Part shown: in pieces, positions 9,037-18,136 of the stretch
Position numbering within the stretch: position 1 is the first letter of the stretch
Layout of the letters: each line of letters opens with the position of its first letter
Source: Planctomycetota bacterium
GTDB lineage: Bacteria > Planctomycetota > Planctomycetia > Pirellulales > Pirellulaceae
Reading direction: 5' to 3'
Assembly: GCA_014381825.1 (NCBI GenBank)
Contig: JACNKX010000149.1
Span: 217,942-281,941 of the forward strand
DNA: 64,000 nucleotides
Translations under genes and position numbers: made by a program
Notes under the pieces: model-generated
The model's input: only the letters and a program-made list of their open reading frames with translations
Databases searched by the model: none
Told to the model about the DNA's origin: nothing

Positions 9037-11153
9037 AGACGATCTTCTGGAAGGAGTTGCGAGAGCATGCTCGATGGACGCCCATGGGCATCATTCCGAT
9101 GGTCATTGTCCTCGTTCTTAAGTGGCAGAGCACCGAGTTGATCTTCGATTCGGGGCAATATGGGAACTCTTTGAGTTTGACTTCGCTTGTCGGACTGTTG
9201 GCGGCAAGTATCGCCTTGTGCTTGGGATTCGTGCAAACTTGGTCGGACCAGCGCCCCGCAGCGCGCGCCTTGCTGCTGCATCGTGGGATCACCGCAGATG
9301 CAGCGTTCTGCGGGAAGCTGCTGGCCGGCCTTTTGCTTTATACGGTTGCGGTGTTTGGCCCGTTACTGGGAATGGCGGCGTTCATCACTTCGGTAGGGAT
9401 TGAATACCGAGCGGCCTCGCCTAGTGCGCTGATTCCGTCCGCGCTCATCGCCATCGCCGCGTTTAGCTGCTGGGCCGCAGGATTATTGATGGTGCAGCGG
9501 AACGCTTGGTTTTTTGGGAGTCGACTCCTACCGGGACTTACGGCAGCACTGGCAGTGTTTGCCTGTGGATCGCTGATGGATGTCGTTTTCTGGTTGGCGA
9601 CAACAATCGGCATCGCGACGCTCGTCGTCTATCTCACCACGGCTCGAACGGTCTTCGTGAACAGCGGGCAAAACGCCACAGGAGTTGCACGCGCTGGTCT
9701 GACAGTTGCCCTTACTGTCGCAATACTCACAATGGTGCTGAGCGTCGCGATGATGGTTGAAACGTATCGAACGCGCGCAGCTTACGCGCGAGCCGCTGGG
9801 AATCACAATCAGTACACGGTCGAGTTTGGCCCGGACGGAGAACCTTGGCTGACTCGCTCACATTATTCTACCACGGACTACAAGTACGAGATTGATCAAG
9901 CCGCCAAGATGCTTCCCGACCGCTCGGTGCGCGATCAGCTCCAGCCGGTGCCGGCCGACTGGAAACCGCTGCATCAGTGGTCGAGCGCCGGTTACGGCTA
10001 TGGCTATTCACGCAGCAGGCGTTTTATTCATCTCGGCGAGGCGTCGGTACCAAGTGGGACTGAGCATGTTCGCCGCTCGTGGGTCCTTGATCGGAAGCAA
10101 GATGCGATCTTGGTCTACGCGATTCGTCCACGAGCTTGGTATCGACTCGAGGCAACATTGCTTCCACCTGAACCGATTGGAACTTTTGGTGAAATGCGAA
10201 ATCAGAGTGCCGTTGATGTCAACGGCAACTTCACCATTGTGACAACGACCGGCGTTTTTCAAGTGCCGGGGAATGGGACCGAAGTCGAGGTGATCTATGC
10301 TTTGCCCGAGCACTCGAAGGAACTCTTTTCCGAGATCCAGAGACAAACCGACCCGCAAGTGAATCAGCTTAGATTGTTGTTGCGATTCGGCGACCGGGTC
10401 GTCCTCTTGGAAACGGAACACGTTGATGATTCGCCGACGATGTCGCTCGGTCCGGTCCGCGGATTGGGAGTCGTGTATGGTTCAGTAGTTCAACTTCCGG
10501 ACGCGCTCGCGACGGAGAGAACAATTAGTATTGCAAGAGATTCCGCGGAAGGCGGAGACTTTGTCGGGTTGGCACCCAACTGGTCACAACCGCAAAGACC
10601 GAGCGATTGGTTCCGGTTTGCCGCAGATGGGAAGATTATTGAAAAGAAGCAATTCACAGTCGGCTCCACCGCCGCCGTCGTCGTAGAAACCGGGAATTCT
10701 TTCGCGGCGTTCGTGCCGCCAGGTGCGTTCGCGATAGGATTTGCGATAGTGGCGATCGAAAATGGCGATAGCGGAATTGAACAGGTATGGAGTAACGCAA
10801 AGGCAAAACCGATCGAATCGGCGATACCCGTTGCGTTTGGCCTGATCCAGCCTCTGCTGGGTATTCTTGTCGCAGTTTGGGCAGCGCGCCGACGCAGGCT
10901 CGACAAGCGGGCGACAAGGCGATGGCTTTGGTGGGCCTTCTTCTATGGTCCCTGTGGAAGCTTGGCAATACTCGCGGCATATCCTCGCATCGTTCGAGAG
11001 TCGTGCGACGCTTGCCGCGAAGTGACACGAATTGACGTCGCGACTTGCGAACAGTGCGGCCACTCGCTTGACGAAGTGCCGAAGATAGGCATCGAGGTCT
11101 TCGATCAAGACCAGACCACTGCGACCGCCCCTCCGCAACCATCCGCGAGCTAG
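9033..11153 (+). CDS. ABC-2 type permease with large extracytoplasmic domain and C-terminal zinc ribbon
   Basis: A 706-residue membrane protein. The first ~245 residues hold several transmembrane helices in ABC-2 permease arrangement, followed by a hydrophilic region of ~300 residues (about 250-560) that is probably outside the membrane. Two or three further helices follow (around 565-585, 605-625 and 635-650). The C-terminal tail carries CDAC (658-661) and CEQC (672-675), a four-cysteine zinc-ribbon pattern, followed by a charged tail. I do not know this permease-zinc ribbon combination from the classic YtrC/YtrD families. The start overlaps the ATPase stop by 4 bases. The substrate is unknown. 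Confidence 0.85.
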   Translation: MKTIFWKELREHARWTPMGIIPMVIVLVLKWQSTELIFDSGQYGNSLSLTSLVGLLAASIALCLGFVQTWSDQRPAARALLLHRGITADAAFCGKLLAGLLLYTVAVFGPLLGMAAFITSVGIEYRAASPSALIPSALIAIAAFSCWAAGLLMVQRNAWFFGSRLLPGLTAALAVFACGSLMDVVFWLATTIGIATLVVYLTTARTVFVNSGQNATGVARAGLTVALTVAILTMVLSVAMMVETYRTRAAYARAAGNHNQYTVEFGPDGEPWLTRSHYSTTDYKYEIDQAAKMLPDRSVRDQLQPVPADWKPLHQWSSAGYGYGYSRSRRFIHLGEASVPSGTEHVRRSWVLDRKQDAILVYAIRPRAWYRLEATLLPPEPIGTFGEMRNQSAVDVNGNFTIVTTTGVFQVPGNGTEVEVIYALPEHSKELFSEIQRQTDPQVNQLRLLLRFGDRVVLLETEHVDDSPTMSLGPVRGLGVVYGSVVQLPDALATERTISIARDSAEGGDFVGLAPNWSQPQRPSDWFRFAADGKIIEKKQFTVGSTAAVVVETGNSFAAFVPPGAFAIGFAIVAIENGDSGIEQVWSNAKAKPIESAIPVAFGLIQPLLGILVAVWAARRRRLDKRATRRWLWWAFFYGPCGSLAILAAYPRIVRESCDACREVTRIDVATCEQCGHSLDEVPKIGIEVFDQDQTTATAPPQPSAS

Positions 11154-11304
11154 AGTCAAAGCTGTCAGACTCACGCCATCCGCACAGTTGCGAACTGGGT
11201 TCGCGTCGCACGTTACCCAGCTTGAAAGCCAAGTCCTGCCAGGATAAGCTGCGACTCTCGTCGGTATGCTACCTACTTAGTGGTCAGTGACAGGGACACT
11301 CGTC

Positions 11305-12528
11305 ATGCGTTGGCGGTTCTATAACGCGAACGACTCGCGCGAAGTCGCCGAGCATCAGGCGACGCTCAATCGAATAGATGCCTGGTGGCGTGAATTTGCA
11401 ACGAAGACCCGAGAGCTGGAGGCCCTTTTCTCTCAGGAGTGCCAGTGGGATTTGCCAGATTGGATGTTGCAGCACCTGAGCGCAATTCATCCTGATCTGA
11501 TGTGGGAGTACGGACCGGCCGTTAAGTGCGAGGGGCATCGACTGGTGATCACACCAGAAAGCGCGCAGCATTTGCGCCCGTTGACAGCAACGATTATCGA
11601 GCGGGCGCCAGAAATCGCTGGTTGGGAATTCTACGCCTATCGAATGCCCGGAGATGTTAACGATGCACTAGCGACGGTCGAGGGGCGAACGGGTGGAGAT
11701 TTGACCGATGTCATGGTTCGAGTGCAACGCGGCGAACACCATCGAATCGACGTCCGGTTCTACACACCGCACGCCAAGCACCACGAGGACGCGCAGGCCA
11801 TGAATGACGCGTTCGTGGCAACGGAAACGCTGCTCGGCGAGGAGTGTCTCGATAAATGGATCGGAGTTATTGATATCGAGCCATCGAAAAAGAAAACCGG
11901 TTTGCTCGGGATGTTTCGCTCTAAAGAAACAAAACCGGTGGGCTTGATTCCCCTGGAACGCTTGCAAGATACGGTCACCAGTGTGATTGAAAGCATTCGG
12001 GATCAGCTCGCGTCGACGCCGCACTGTGATTGGACCAAAGACGGCAAGTGGACCATGTGGGAGCTGACGCCGCCGGAGATGGATGATTATCCAGAGCAGT
12101 CTGACTTGTTCGTTGCCAAGTCGCCGAATCCGAGTGCTTGGTCAGCCTCGCATTCTTCCGGCCTGTTCTACTCGGAACGATTCACCCGCTGCGGCGAAAC
12201 GTTTTGCTATGTCAAGATCGAGGGCTCCGACGGGCTGGGTGACACCGAGTTCGCGGATAAAGCCGAGATCGAGGATGCGTTGGACGAAGTACTCGTGCCG
12301 TCCAAGCTTGGTGTCCAGATCGGTGGCGGGACGGGGCAACGCTATTCATACATCGACCTTGCACTGATCGATCTCGAGCGTGGTGTGGACACCGTTCGCG
12401 CGAGACTTCAGCAAGGCAATGCGCCCAAGCGGACTTGGATTCAGTTCTTCGACGCCGATTTAGTCGGTGAATGGATTGGTATCTACGACGACACGCCACC
12501 ACCACCGATGGACTCTTTCGACGAATGA
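11305..12528 (+). CDS. Protein of unknown function
   Basis: A 407-residue soluble protein with no signal peptide and no membrane helix. I do not recognise a catalytic motif. The first ~150 residues include a repeated-looking alpha/beta pattern with the phrase GHRLVITPESAQHLRPL and REFATK...LF, reminiscent of uncharacterised planctomycete proteins near the DUF695 group, but the assignment is weak. The second half is acidic and aromatic (MWELTPPEMDDYPEQSDLF). The ATG at 11305 is preferred over a GTG at 11287 because AGGG sits 9 bases before it. It stands alone, 151 bases after the ABC permease and 240 bases before the sigma factor. Confidence 0.75.
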   Translation: MRWRFYNANDSREVAEHQATLNRIDAWWREFATKTRELEALFSQECQWDLPDWMLQHLSAIHPDLMWEYGPAVKCEGHRLVITPESAQHLRPLTATIIERAPEIAGWEFYAYRMPGDVNDALATVEGRTGGDLTDVMVRVQRGEHHRIDVRFYTPHAKHHEDAQAMNDAFVATETLLGEECLDKWIGVIDIEPSKKKTGLLGMFRSKETKPVGLIPLERLQDTVTSVIESIRDQLASTPHCDWTKDGKWTMWELTPPEMDDYPEQSDLFVAKSPNPSAWSASHSSGLFYSERFTRCGETFCYVKIEGSDGLGDTEFADKAEIEDALDEVLVPSKLGVQIGGGTGQRYSYIDLALIDLERGVDTVRARLQQGNAPKRTWIQFFDADLVGEWIGIYDDTPPPPMDSFDE

Positions 12529-12768
12529 CGGCTTGCGATAGGTGTGGAGCTTCCTTCTCGGTGTGTTCGTGAGACGCTACGCCCAATAGGTAGCGCGTAC
12601 CAGATGAGATTGGGGTGTCCGCCCGATCGCCTGAATCGCTCCCGTATGTTCATGTTCCGTGATGAACAAGCGACATCGGCTCGTGAACTGACCAAGTTAG
12701 TTTGATCGTGTCAGCGGTTTTCAGTAGCATGGAGTCGGGCAACTTATCTTGGATAACTGGTTCGATTG

Positions 12769-13386
12769 ATGCCGAATCGCGACTTGGAGCCTGAATTGAT
12801 TCAGCGAGCGATCGCAGGAGATCGCGCGTCGCTGTCTCAATTGTTGCTCTTTCATCACGATCCCCTGCGGCGGCATATCGTTCACGAGTCGACCGGGCAG
12901 CAACTTGGCGTGATGCTGGTTGACGACATCTTGCAGCAGACTTTCGTGCGAGCGGCACAAAGTATCAAGACGTTCGAGAATCGTGAGGCGAGTTCGCTAC
13001 GCGGATGGCTCAAGACGATCGCAACGAACTTGATCAAAGATGCTCGCAAGCGACGAGGACGAGAGCGCCGTGCAGCGGCGCAACACATATCACATTCGGA
13101 CGACGGGTCATTTCTCCAAGCGGTCGACCGGTTGTCGGGCGACGTCACACCACCGATCAAACGTGTGCAGCGATCCGAGAGTATTCGCCGGTTGCGCGTG
13201 GCGATGGCAAGTCTCCCAACGGAGCAGCGAGACGTTGTCCAACGCTACTATCTCCAAACACAATCGCTGGAGCAGATCGCCGAGTCGACGGGCCGGACGA
13301 TCAGCTCCATTCGGGGAAGTTGTTATCGAGCGAGAAAGAACCTACGCAGTTTGATGGGCGGTTCGTCGTTGTACTTCAGCAACTAG
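12769..13386 (+). CDS. ECF-type RNA polymerase sigma factor
   Basis: A 205-residue sigma-70 family protein. Region 2 is visible in DDILQQTFVRAAQSIKTFE followed by SLRGWLKTIATNLIKDARKRR, and region 4 in LPTEQRDVVQRYYLQTQSLEQIAESTGRTISSIRGSCYRARKNLRSLM, a helix-turn-helix for -35 recognition. This form is typical of planctomycete ECF sigma factors encoded beside Ser/Thr kinases. Its stop lies 13 bases before the kinase gene, so the pair is very probably co-transcribed, with the kinase and its sensory parts likely controlling this factor. The ATG at 12769 is used; a TTG just before it is in frame. Confidence 0.93.
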   Translation: MPNRDLEPELIQRAIAGDRASLSQLLLFHHDPLRRHIVHESTGQQLGVMLVDDILQQTFVRAAQSIKTFENREASSLRGWLKTIATNLIKDARKRRGRERRAAAQHISHSDDGSFLQAVDRLSGDVTPPIKRVQRSESIRRLRVAMASLPTEQRDVVQRYYLQTQSLEQIAESTGRTISSIRGSCYRARKNLRSLMGGSSLYFSN

Positions 13387-13399
13387 ACACGAGATCCCT

Positions 13400-16300
13400 A
13401 TGGCGGTCGGCTCTTCGAGTGAGCAACGAGCGAGAACGCGATCGCGGCAAGTGCGCGAGATCGTCCTTGACGTTTCCAACCGGCGTGCACGCGGCGAGCG
13501 AGTTTCCGACGAAGAGCTGTTGGCTGCCAATCCCGAGCTTGCTCCGGCGCTGACGCAGGAACTGGCGAAGTTGCACCGCATCAATTGCGTTCTTGAACAA
13601 GTTGACAACTCGACCTGCGCCGAAGCACTCGAACGCATCGAAGCTGACTGGGCGCTGGATCGATCGTCACGTGGCGTTGGTCCAGCCGACTCTTGGGCAA
13701 ACAGTCGCTCTCGCAATGTTCTGTCTGGACCGGACGAACACGACCCGCTAACCGCATCAACTGCGGGTGACAGCGCAGAACGGTTGCGACGAGCTGATTC
13801 CACTGCGGCGACTGCACCAGATCACATCGGACGTTATCAGGTTCGTGGACTATTGGGTGAGGGCGGCTTTGGTCGTGTGTATTTGGCCTGGGACCAGGAG
13901 CTAAATAGACATGTTGCAGTGAAGGTTCCGCACGCACATCGTGTTGCCGAGCCGACTGACGTCGAGGCTTATCTCCGAGAAGCGAGGCTGATTGCGAACC
14001 TCGATCATTCGGGTATCGTGCCGGTTTACGACGTCGGCAGAACGGACAAAGGTTACTGTTATGTCGTTTCGAAGTTGATCCAAGGGGAAGACCTGGCGTC
14101 TCGGATGAAGCAGGAACGATTCGAGCCTCTGGCCGCAGCTCGAGTCGTCGCGCAAGTTGCGGAGGCATTGCAGTACGCTCACGACCAGGGTCTCGTGCAT
14201 CGAGACATAAAGCCCGCCAACATCCTGCTAGATGGACGAGACCGAGCATACGTCGCCGACTTCGGGTTGGCGCTTCGAGACGACGTTCTCGTCGAAGGCC
14301 GGAGCTTCGCGGGAACTCCCGCTTATATGAGCCCCGAGCAAGCACGCGGCGAGTCGCATCGAGTCGACGGGCGTAGCGACATTTTCAGTTTGGGGGTTGT
14401 ACTATACGAGTTGCTGACGCGGCGTAAACCCTTCCTCGCTGATTCGTATGACGAACTGCTGGCCTTGATTGTTGACATGGAAGTAGTGCCTCCCGGCGTG
14501 CTTGAAGAATTGCTCCCGGATGAATTGGAACGCATCTGCCTGAAGGCGCTGGCGAAACGAGCGGCGGATCGATACGCATCGGCCAACGAATTCGCCGACG
14601 ATCTCTACTATCTCCTAAACGCAGCGACTGAGTCCTCGGTAGCCGCGGAGGACCCGTCGGAAGCGAAGATCGACCCTGAGCTGACACCGCGGGTAGTCCC
14701 CAAGGGATTGCGAGCGTTCGATGCGAATGACAAAGACTTCTTTCTCCATCTGCTGCCCGGTGCTCGTGATCGCAATGGGTTGCCAGAGAGCATTCGTCAT
14801 TGGAAGCTGCGAATCGAGGAACGCGAGTCGGACGAAACTTTCTCGGTTGGCTTGATCTACGGGCCTTCGGGTTGTGGCAAGTCGTCGTTGGTGCGCGCCG
14901 GACTTCTCCCGGCACTGTCTCCGCGGATTCAAGCCATTTATGTGGATGCGACATCAGAAGACACGGAACAGCAACTTGTGCGAAAACTACACAAGCAGTT
15001 TCCCGATTTGTCGAAGGAACTCTCGTTGCCGGCCTGTCTAGCGACGATTCGCCGTGGCGAAGGGTTATTGAATGGTCAAAAGTTGTTGCTGGTTATTGAC
15101 CAATTCGAGCAATGGTTGCATGGGCGACAAGAGGGGGATCGCAGGCAATTCGTGCAAGCCCTGCGCCATTGTGATGGCGAACACCTTCAGACGCTATTAC
15201 TCGTTCGCGACGATTTTTGGCTGGCCCTGAGCCGCTTCATGCACGAATTAGAGATCGACTTGCTGCAAGGGAGAAACACGGCATTAGTCGATCTGTTCGA
15301 TCCGATTCATGCTGCGAAAGTTCTGGCGTCATTCGGACGTTCGTTTGGCCGTGTTGCAAGCGAGCAAAGCGAAGCGAGTCCTTCGCAAGACGCGTTCGTC
15401 GTGCAGTCGATCGAGGCGCTCGCGGATGAAGGTAAAGTAAATCCAGTTCGTCTTGCTTTGTTTGCCGAGATGGTCAAAGGACGACCTTGGACGCCGAATA
15501 CGTTGCGCGAGCTAGGGGGAGCGGACGGTGTCGGGATCGCATTCTTGGAAGAGACATTCTCCGCACGTGCGGGTAACTCACAGAGCCGTGCCCACGAGCA
15601 AGCAGCGAGAGCCGTTCTTGAAGCGCTGCTTCCTGATTCGGGCAGCGATATTAAGGGACACATTCGCTCTTATCCAGAACTGCTCGACATTTCGGGCTAT
15701 GGCCATAATCCGCTCGCCTTCAAAGAGCTGATGCGCCTTCTCGACAGCGACACACGGTTGCTTACACCCGTGGATTCGGAAGTCAGCGGCGATGAATCGG
15801 CACCAGGCAGCAGGTGCTACCAATTGACTCATGATTATCTGGTCCCAGCGCTTCGCCAGTGGTTGACGAAGCGTCAGAAAGCAACTCCTGTTGGCCGAGC
15901 TGAGCTACGATTGGCGGAACGCGCGACCATGTGGAGTGCCCGTCCGGAGCGTCGGCAGCTTCCGTCGATTCTCGAGTGGTTACAGATTCGTTTGCTCACT
16001 CGTTCCTCGCAGTGGACTGCGAATCAGCGACGCATGATGCGAGCGGCGGCCAGACAGCAGGCAGTGACGGCGATCGTGGCCTGTTCACTCGCATTAATGT
16101 TCTTGCTGATGGGATCCGAGTTAACGACGCAAGCGAAAAACTTGCTAGTTCGCTTTCAGGCCAGTACCGCTTCGATATGGTTGGCTCTTGGACAGGACGA
16201 CGAAATATGGGAGTTGCTGGCGCACGAAGCTGATCCAACACTGCGGACGCGTCTGATTCATCGTTTAAGTCCGCTGGTTCTCGATCCGGATGAAATTGTG

Positions 16301-17383
16301 TCCGCGCAGAGCAAGCAGGGAGACGTCTCGACGCGCCGAGCTATGTTGTTGCTTGCGGGCGAGTTGGTAGGTGATCCGACGGAACAGCCGAGTACTGCAA
16401 TCTCACGCGCGGAAACATCCCCTAGAGTGATTCGAGATCTTTGGAAGATCTTCAACGAAGATCCGGATCGCGGAATGCACGCGGCTGCCGAATGGACATT
16501 GTTGCGTTACGGACAGGAAGCTGAATTGGCGAGGTCAACGAAAGACGCGAGTGCAGAATCGATTCGCGGAGACCGGCAGTGGTATGTCACGACGCAGGAT
16601 CATGCGATGGTAATCGTGCCAGGACCAGACGATTTCATGATGGGATCGCCCGAAAGTGATCGTTCGAGCGGAGGTGACGAAGTTGCGCACAGCCAGCAGA
16701 TTCGGCGTAGTTTCTCCATCGCCAGCAAAGAGACGACAATCGCTCAGTTCGAGCAGTTTCTGATCGAGAATCCGTCGCATCGCTACAATCGAGTTCAGCA
16801 GTCGCAACGCGCTCCGGATGGCCCGCAGACGTTTGTCTCTTGGTACGATGCCGCAGCTTATTGCAACTGGCTCAGCGACAAAGCCGGCGTGCCAGAAGAG
16901 CAATGGTGTTATATCCAAAATCGCGACAAGGAATACGCGGTGGGCATGACCGTTGCGGACAACATTTTTACTCGCAACGGATATCGCCTGCCGACCGAGG
17001 CCGAATGGGAGTATGCGTGTCGCGCTGGCACGACAACGGCGCATCACTTTGGTCGAGACGAGTCACAGCTTTCCAAGTACGCAGTCTTTGACGATGGAAA
17101 GTCTAGTGAGCCGATGAGTGTTGGGATGCGGAAGCCGAATGATTATGGTCTGTTCGACATGCATGGGAATGCCGCCGAGTGGTGTCATGATCGCTATCGT
17201 CTCATGCCCACCGCGCAAATGGTAGATTCGTTCGCTTCGATCCCCGGTCGCGAGCCGCGTGTCGTGCGTGGCGGCTCGTTTCGAGACGGTGCGATGCGGA
17301 TTCGCAGTGCCGCTCGCGGGAAAAGTCTGCCCGGAACGCGAAACGCGGCGATCGGTTTCCGGGTGGCACGTAGTTATCCCTGA
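13400..17383 (+). CDS. Ser/Thr protein kinase - STAND-type NTPase - transmembrane - FGE-sulfatase fusion
   Basis: A 1327-residue multidomain protein. Residues 1-140 are a planctomycete kinase leader (ELLAANPELAPALTQEL). The Hanks-type kinase follows: glycine loop GEGGFGRV 153-160, K175, HRD 267-269, DFG 287-289. A second NTPase module carries Walker A GPSGCGKS (488-495) and Walker B LLVIDQFEQW (D567), resembling the novel STAND modules fused to kinases or WD40 proteins. A transmembrane helix lies at about 888-908. Residues ~1070-1327 form a formylglycine-generating-enzyme/sulfatase-modifying-factor fold (GYRLPTEAEWEYACRAG, GLFDMHGNAAEWC, VVRGGSFRD, GFRVAR). The topology predicts kinase and NTPase inside and FGE-like domain outside, as for a transmembrane sensor. 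It is encoded 13 bases after an ECF sigma factor. Confidence 0.92.
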   Translation: MAVGSSSEQRARTRSRQVREIVLDVSNRRARGERVSDEELLAANPELAPALTQELAKLHRINCVLEQVDNSTCAEALERIEADWALDRSSRGVGPADSWANSRSRNVLSGPDEHDPLTASTAGDSAERLRRADSTAATAPDHIGRYQVRGLLGEGGFGRVYLAWDQELNRHVAVKVPHAHRVAEPTDVEAYLREARLIANLDHSGIVPVYDVGRTDKGYCYVVSKLIQGEDLASRMKQERFEPLAAARVVAQVAEALQYAHDQGLVHRDIKPANILLDGRDRAYVADFGLALRDDVLVEGRSFAGTPAYMSPEQARGESHRVDGRSDIFSLGVVLYELLTRRKPFLADSYDELLALIVDMEVVPPGVLEELLPDELERICLKALAKRAADRYASANEFADDLYYLLNAATESSVAAEDPSEAKIDPELTPRVVPKGLRAFDANDKDFFLHLLPGARDRNGLPESIRHWKLRIEERESDETFSVGLIYGPSGCGKSSLVRAGLLPALSPRIQAIYVDATSEDTEQQLVRKLHKQFPDLSKELSLPACLATIRRGEGLLNGQKLLLVIDQFEQWLHGRQEGDRRQFVQALRHCDGEHLQTLLLVRDDFWLALSRFMHELEIDLLQGRNTALVDLFDPIHAAKVLASFGRSFGRVASEQSEASPSQDAFVVQSIEALADEGKVNPVRLALFAEMVKGRPWTPNTLRELGGADGVGIAFLEETFSARAGNSQSRAHEQAARAVLEALLPDSGSDIKGHIRSYPELLDISGYGHNPLAFKELMRLLDSDTRLLTPVDSEVSGDESAPGSRCYQLTHDYLVPALRQWLTKRQKATPVGRAELRLAERATMWSARPERRQLPSILEWLQIRLLTRSSQWTANQRRMMRAAARQQAVTAIVACSLALMFLLMGSELTTQAKNLLVRFQASTASIWLALGQDDEIWELLAHEADPTLRTRLIHRLSPLVLDPDEIVSAQSKQGDVSTRRAMLLLAGELVGDPTEQPSTAISRAETSPRVIRDLWKIFNEDPDRGMHAAAEWTLLRYGQEAELARSTKDASAESIRGDRQWYVTTQDHAMVIVPGPDDFMMGSPESDRSSGGDEVAHSQQIRRSFSIASKETTIAQFEQFLIENPSHRYNRVQQSQRAPDGPQTFVSWYDAAAYCNWLSDKAGVPEEQWCYIQNRDKEYAVGMTVADNIFTRNGYRLPTEAEWEYACRAGTTTAHHFGRDESQLSKYAVFDDGKSSEPMSVGMRKPNDYGLFDMHGNAAEWCHDRYRLMPTAQMVDSFASIPGREPRVVRGGSFRDGAMRIRSAARGKSLPGTRNAAIGFRVARSYP

Positions 17384-17478
17384 TGCGAGAACACAACAAA
17401 ACGAGCCTTTCCCTTGTACGAGCAACAGATTACATGCAGCCGCCCGATCGGGAGTGGCCTTGGGGAATAAGTCGCTAG

Positions 17479-17492
17479 GGTTCATTCGAACC
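17479..17492 (+). terminator. Possible terminator stem-loop after the kinase gene
   Basis: GGTTC-ATTC-GAACC makes a short stem with a 4-base loop, extended by a G-T pair, and is followed by TCTATTTGTT, a weak U-rich run. It lies 95 bases after the kinase stop and before the next sigma factor gene. The stem is short, so it is only a weak candidate. A perfect 10-bp palindrome GTTAGCTAAC sits at 17500-17509. Confidence 0.3.
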
Positions 17493-17593
17493 TCTATTTG
17501 TTAGCTAACGCCCAAATGCTCAGTAGCAAACCCATTCGACCGCCAGGCAAGGCACAGGTCGGAAAGTAAGTACCGTTCTGCGGAGAGTTCGTC

Positions 17594-18100
17594 TTGGCAC
17601 TGACCCAGGCCCTGTTCAACGAGATGGTCGACGAGCATGGTGCTGCGCTGTACCGAATCGCGTATCGGATGGTCGGGGATCGACATGATGCCGAAGATCT
17701 AGTGCAAGAGGCGTTTAGGTCGGCGTGGAACAGTCGAGCGAGATTTCGAGCAGACCTGGGTGAGCGAGCTTGGTTGGTGACGATTTTGCGACGGCGAGTT
17801 GTTGACGGCTGGCGAAAGCGACGCGCACGAACGATATCCTTCGACGAAGCCTCGATGGACCTTGGCAGTCCGGGCGATGATCCCGCTGCAAATGATTTCG
17901 AGGACCACGTCCAGGCGGCGCTGCGGCAACTACCAGACCAACTTCGAGAAACGCTCTTGTTGGTTGTCGTGGGCGAGCTAACCCACCAGGAAGTCGCCGA
18001 CATGTTGTCCATCCCGCTCGGAACCGTGTTGTCGCGCGTCAGCCGGGCGAGAACTAAACTGCGAAAACTGCTGGTCGAACAAGAAGTCAGGAATCAGTAA
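17594..18100 (+). CDS. ECF-type RNA polymerase sigma factor
   Basis: A 168-residue sigma-70 family protein. Region 2 reads YRIAYRMVGDRHDAEDLVQEAFRSAW with the polymerase-binding DAEDLVQE motif; region 4 reads LRETLLLVVVGELTHQEVADMLSIPLGTVLSRVSRAR, a canonical helix-turn-helix. Start choice: GGAGAG at 17582-17587 lies 6 bases before a TTG at 17594, whereas the first ATG (17624) has no ribosome site, so I take the TTG. The VWA membrane protein starts 36 bases downstream and may control it. This factor is more canonical than the one beside the kinase. Confidence 0.93.
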   Translation: MALTQALFNEMVDEHGAALYRIAYRMVGDRHDAEDLVQEAFRSAWNSRARFRADLGERAWLVTILRRRVVDGWRKRRARTISFDEASMDLGSPGDDPAANDFEDHVQAALRQLPDQLRETLLLVVVGELTHQEVADMLSIPLGTVLSRVSRARTKLRKLLVEQEVRNQ

Positions 18101-18136
18101 CGTTAACAATCATGAGAGTGACGAGCAGACAAGATC

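Noticed and set aside
2379..11206. The 14-base string AACTGGGTTCGCGT occurs at 2379-2392 and 11193-11206, both after plus-strand genes.
   Set aside because: A chance match of this length is expected several times in 64 kb, and flanks do not match, so I do not call it a repeat family.
12647..12668. Inverted repeat TGTTCAT-N8-ATGAACA upstream of the first ECF sigma gene.
   Set aside because: Seven-base arms with an 8-base gap occur often by chance, and no promoter boxes could be placed around it.
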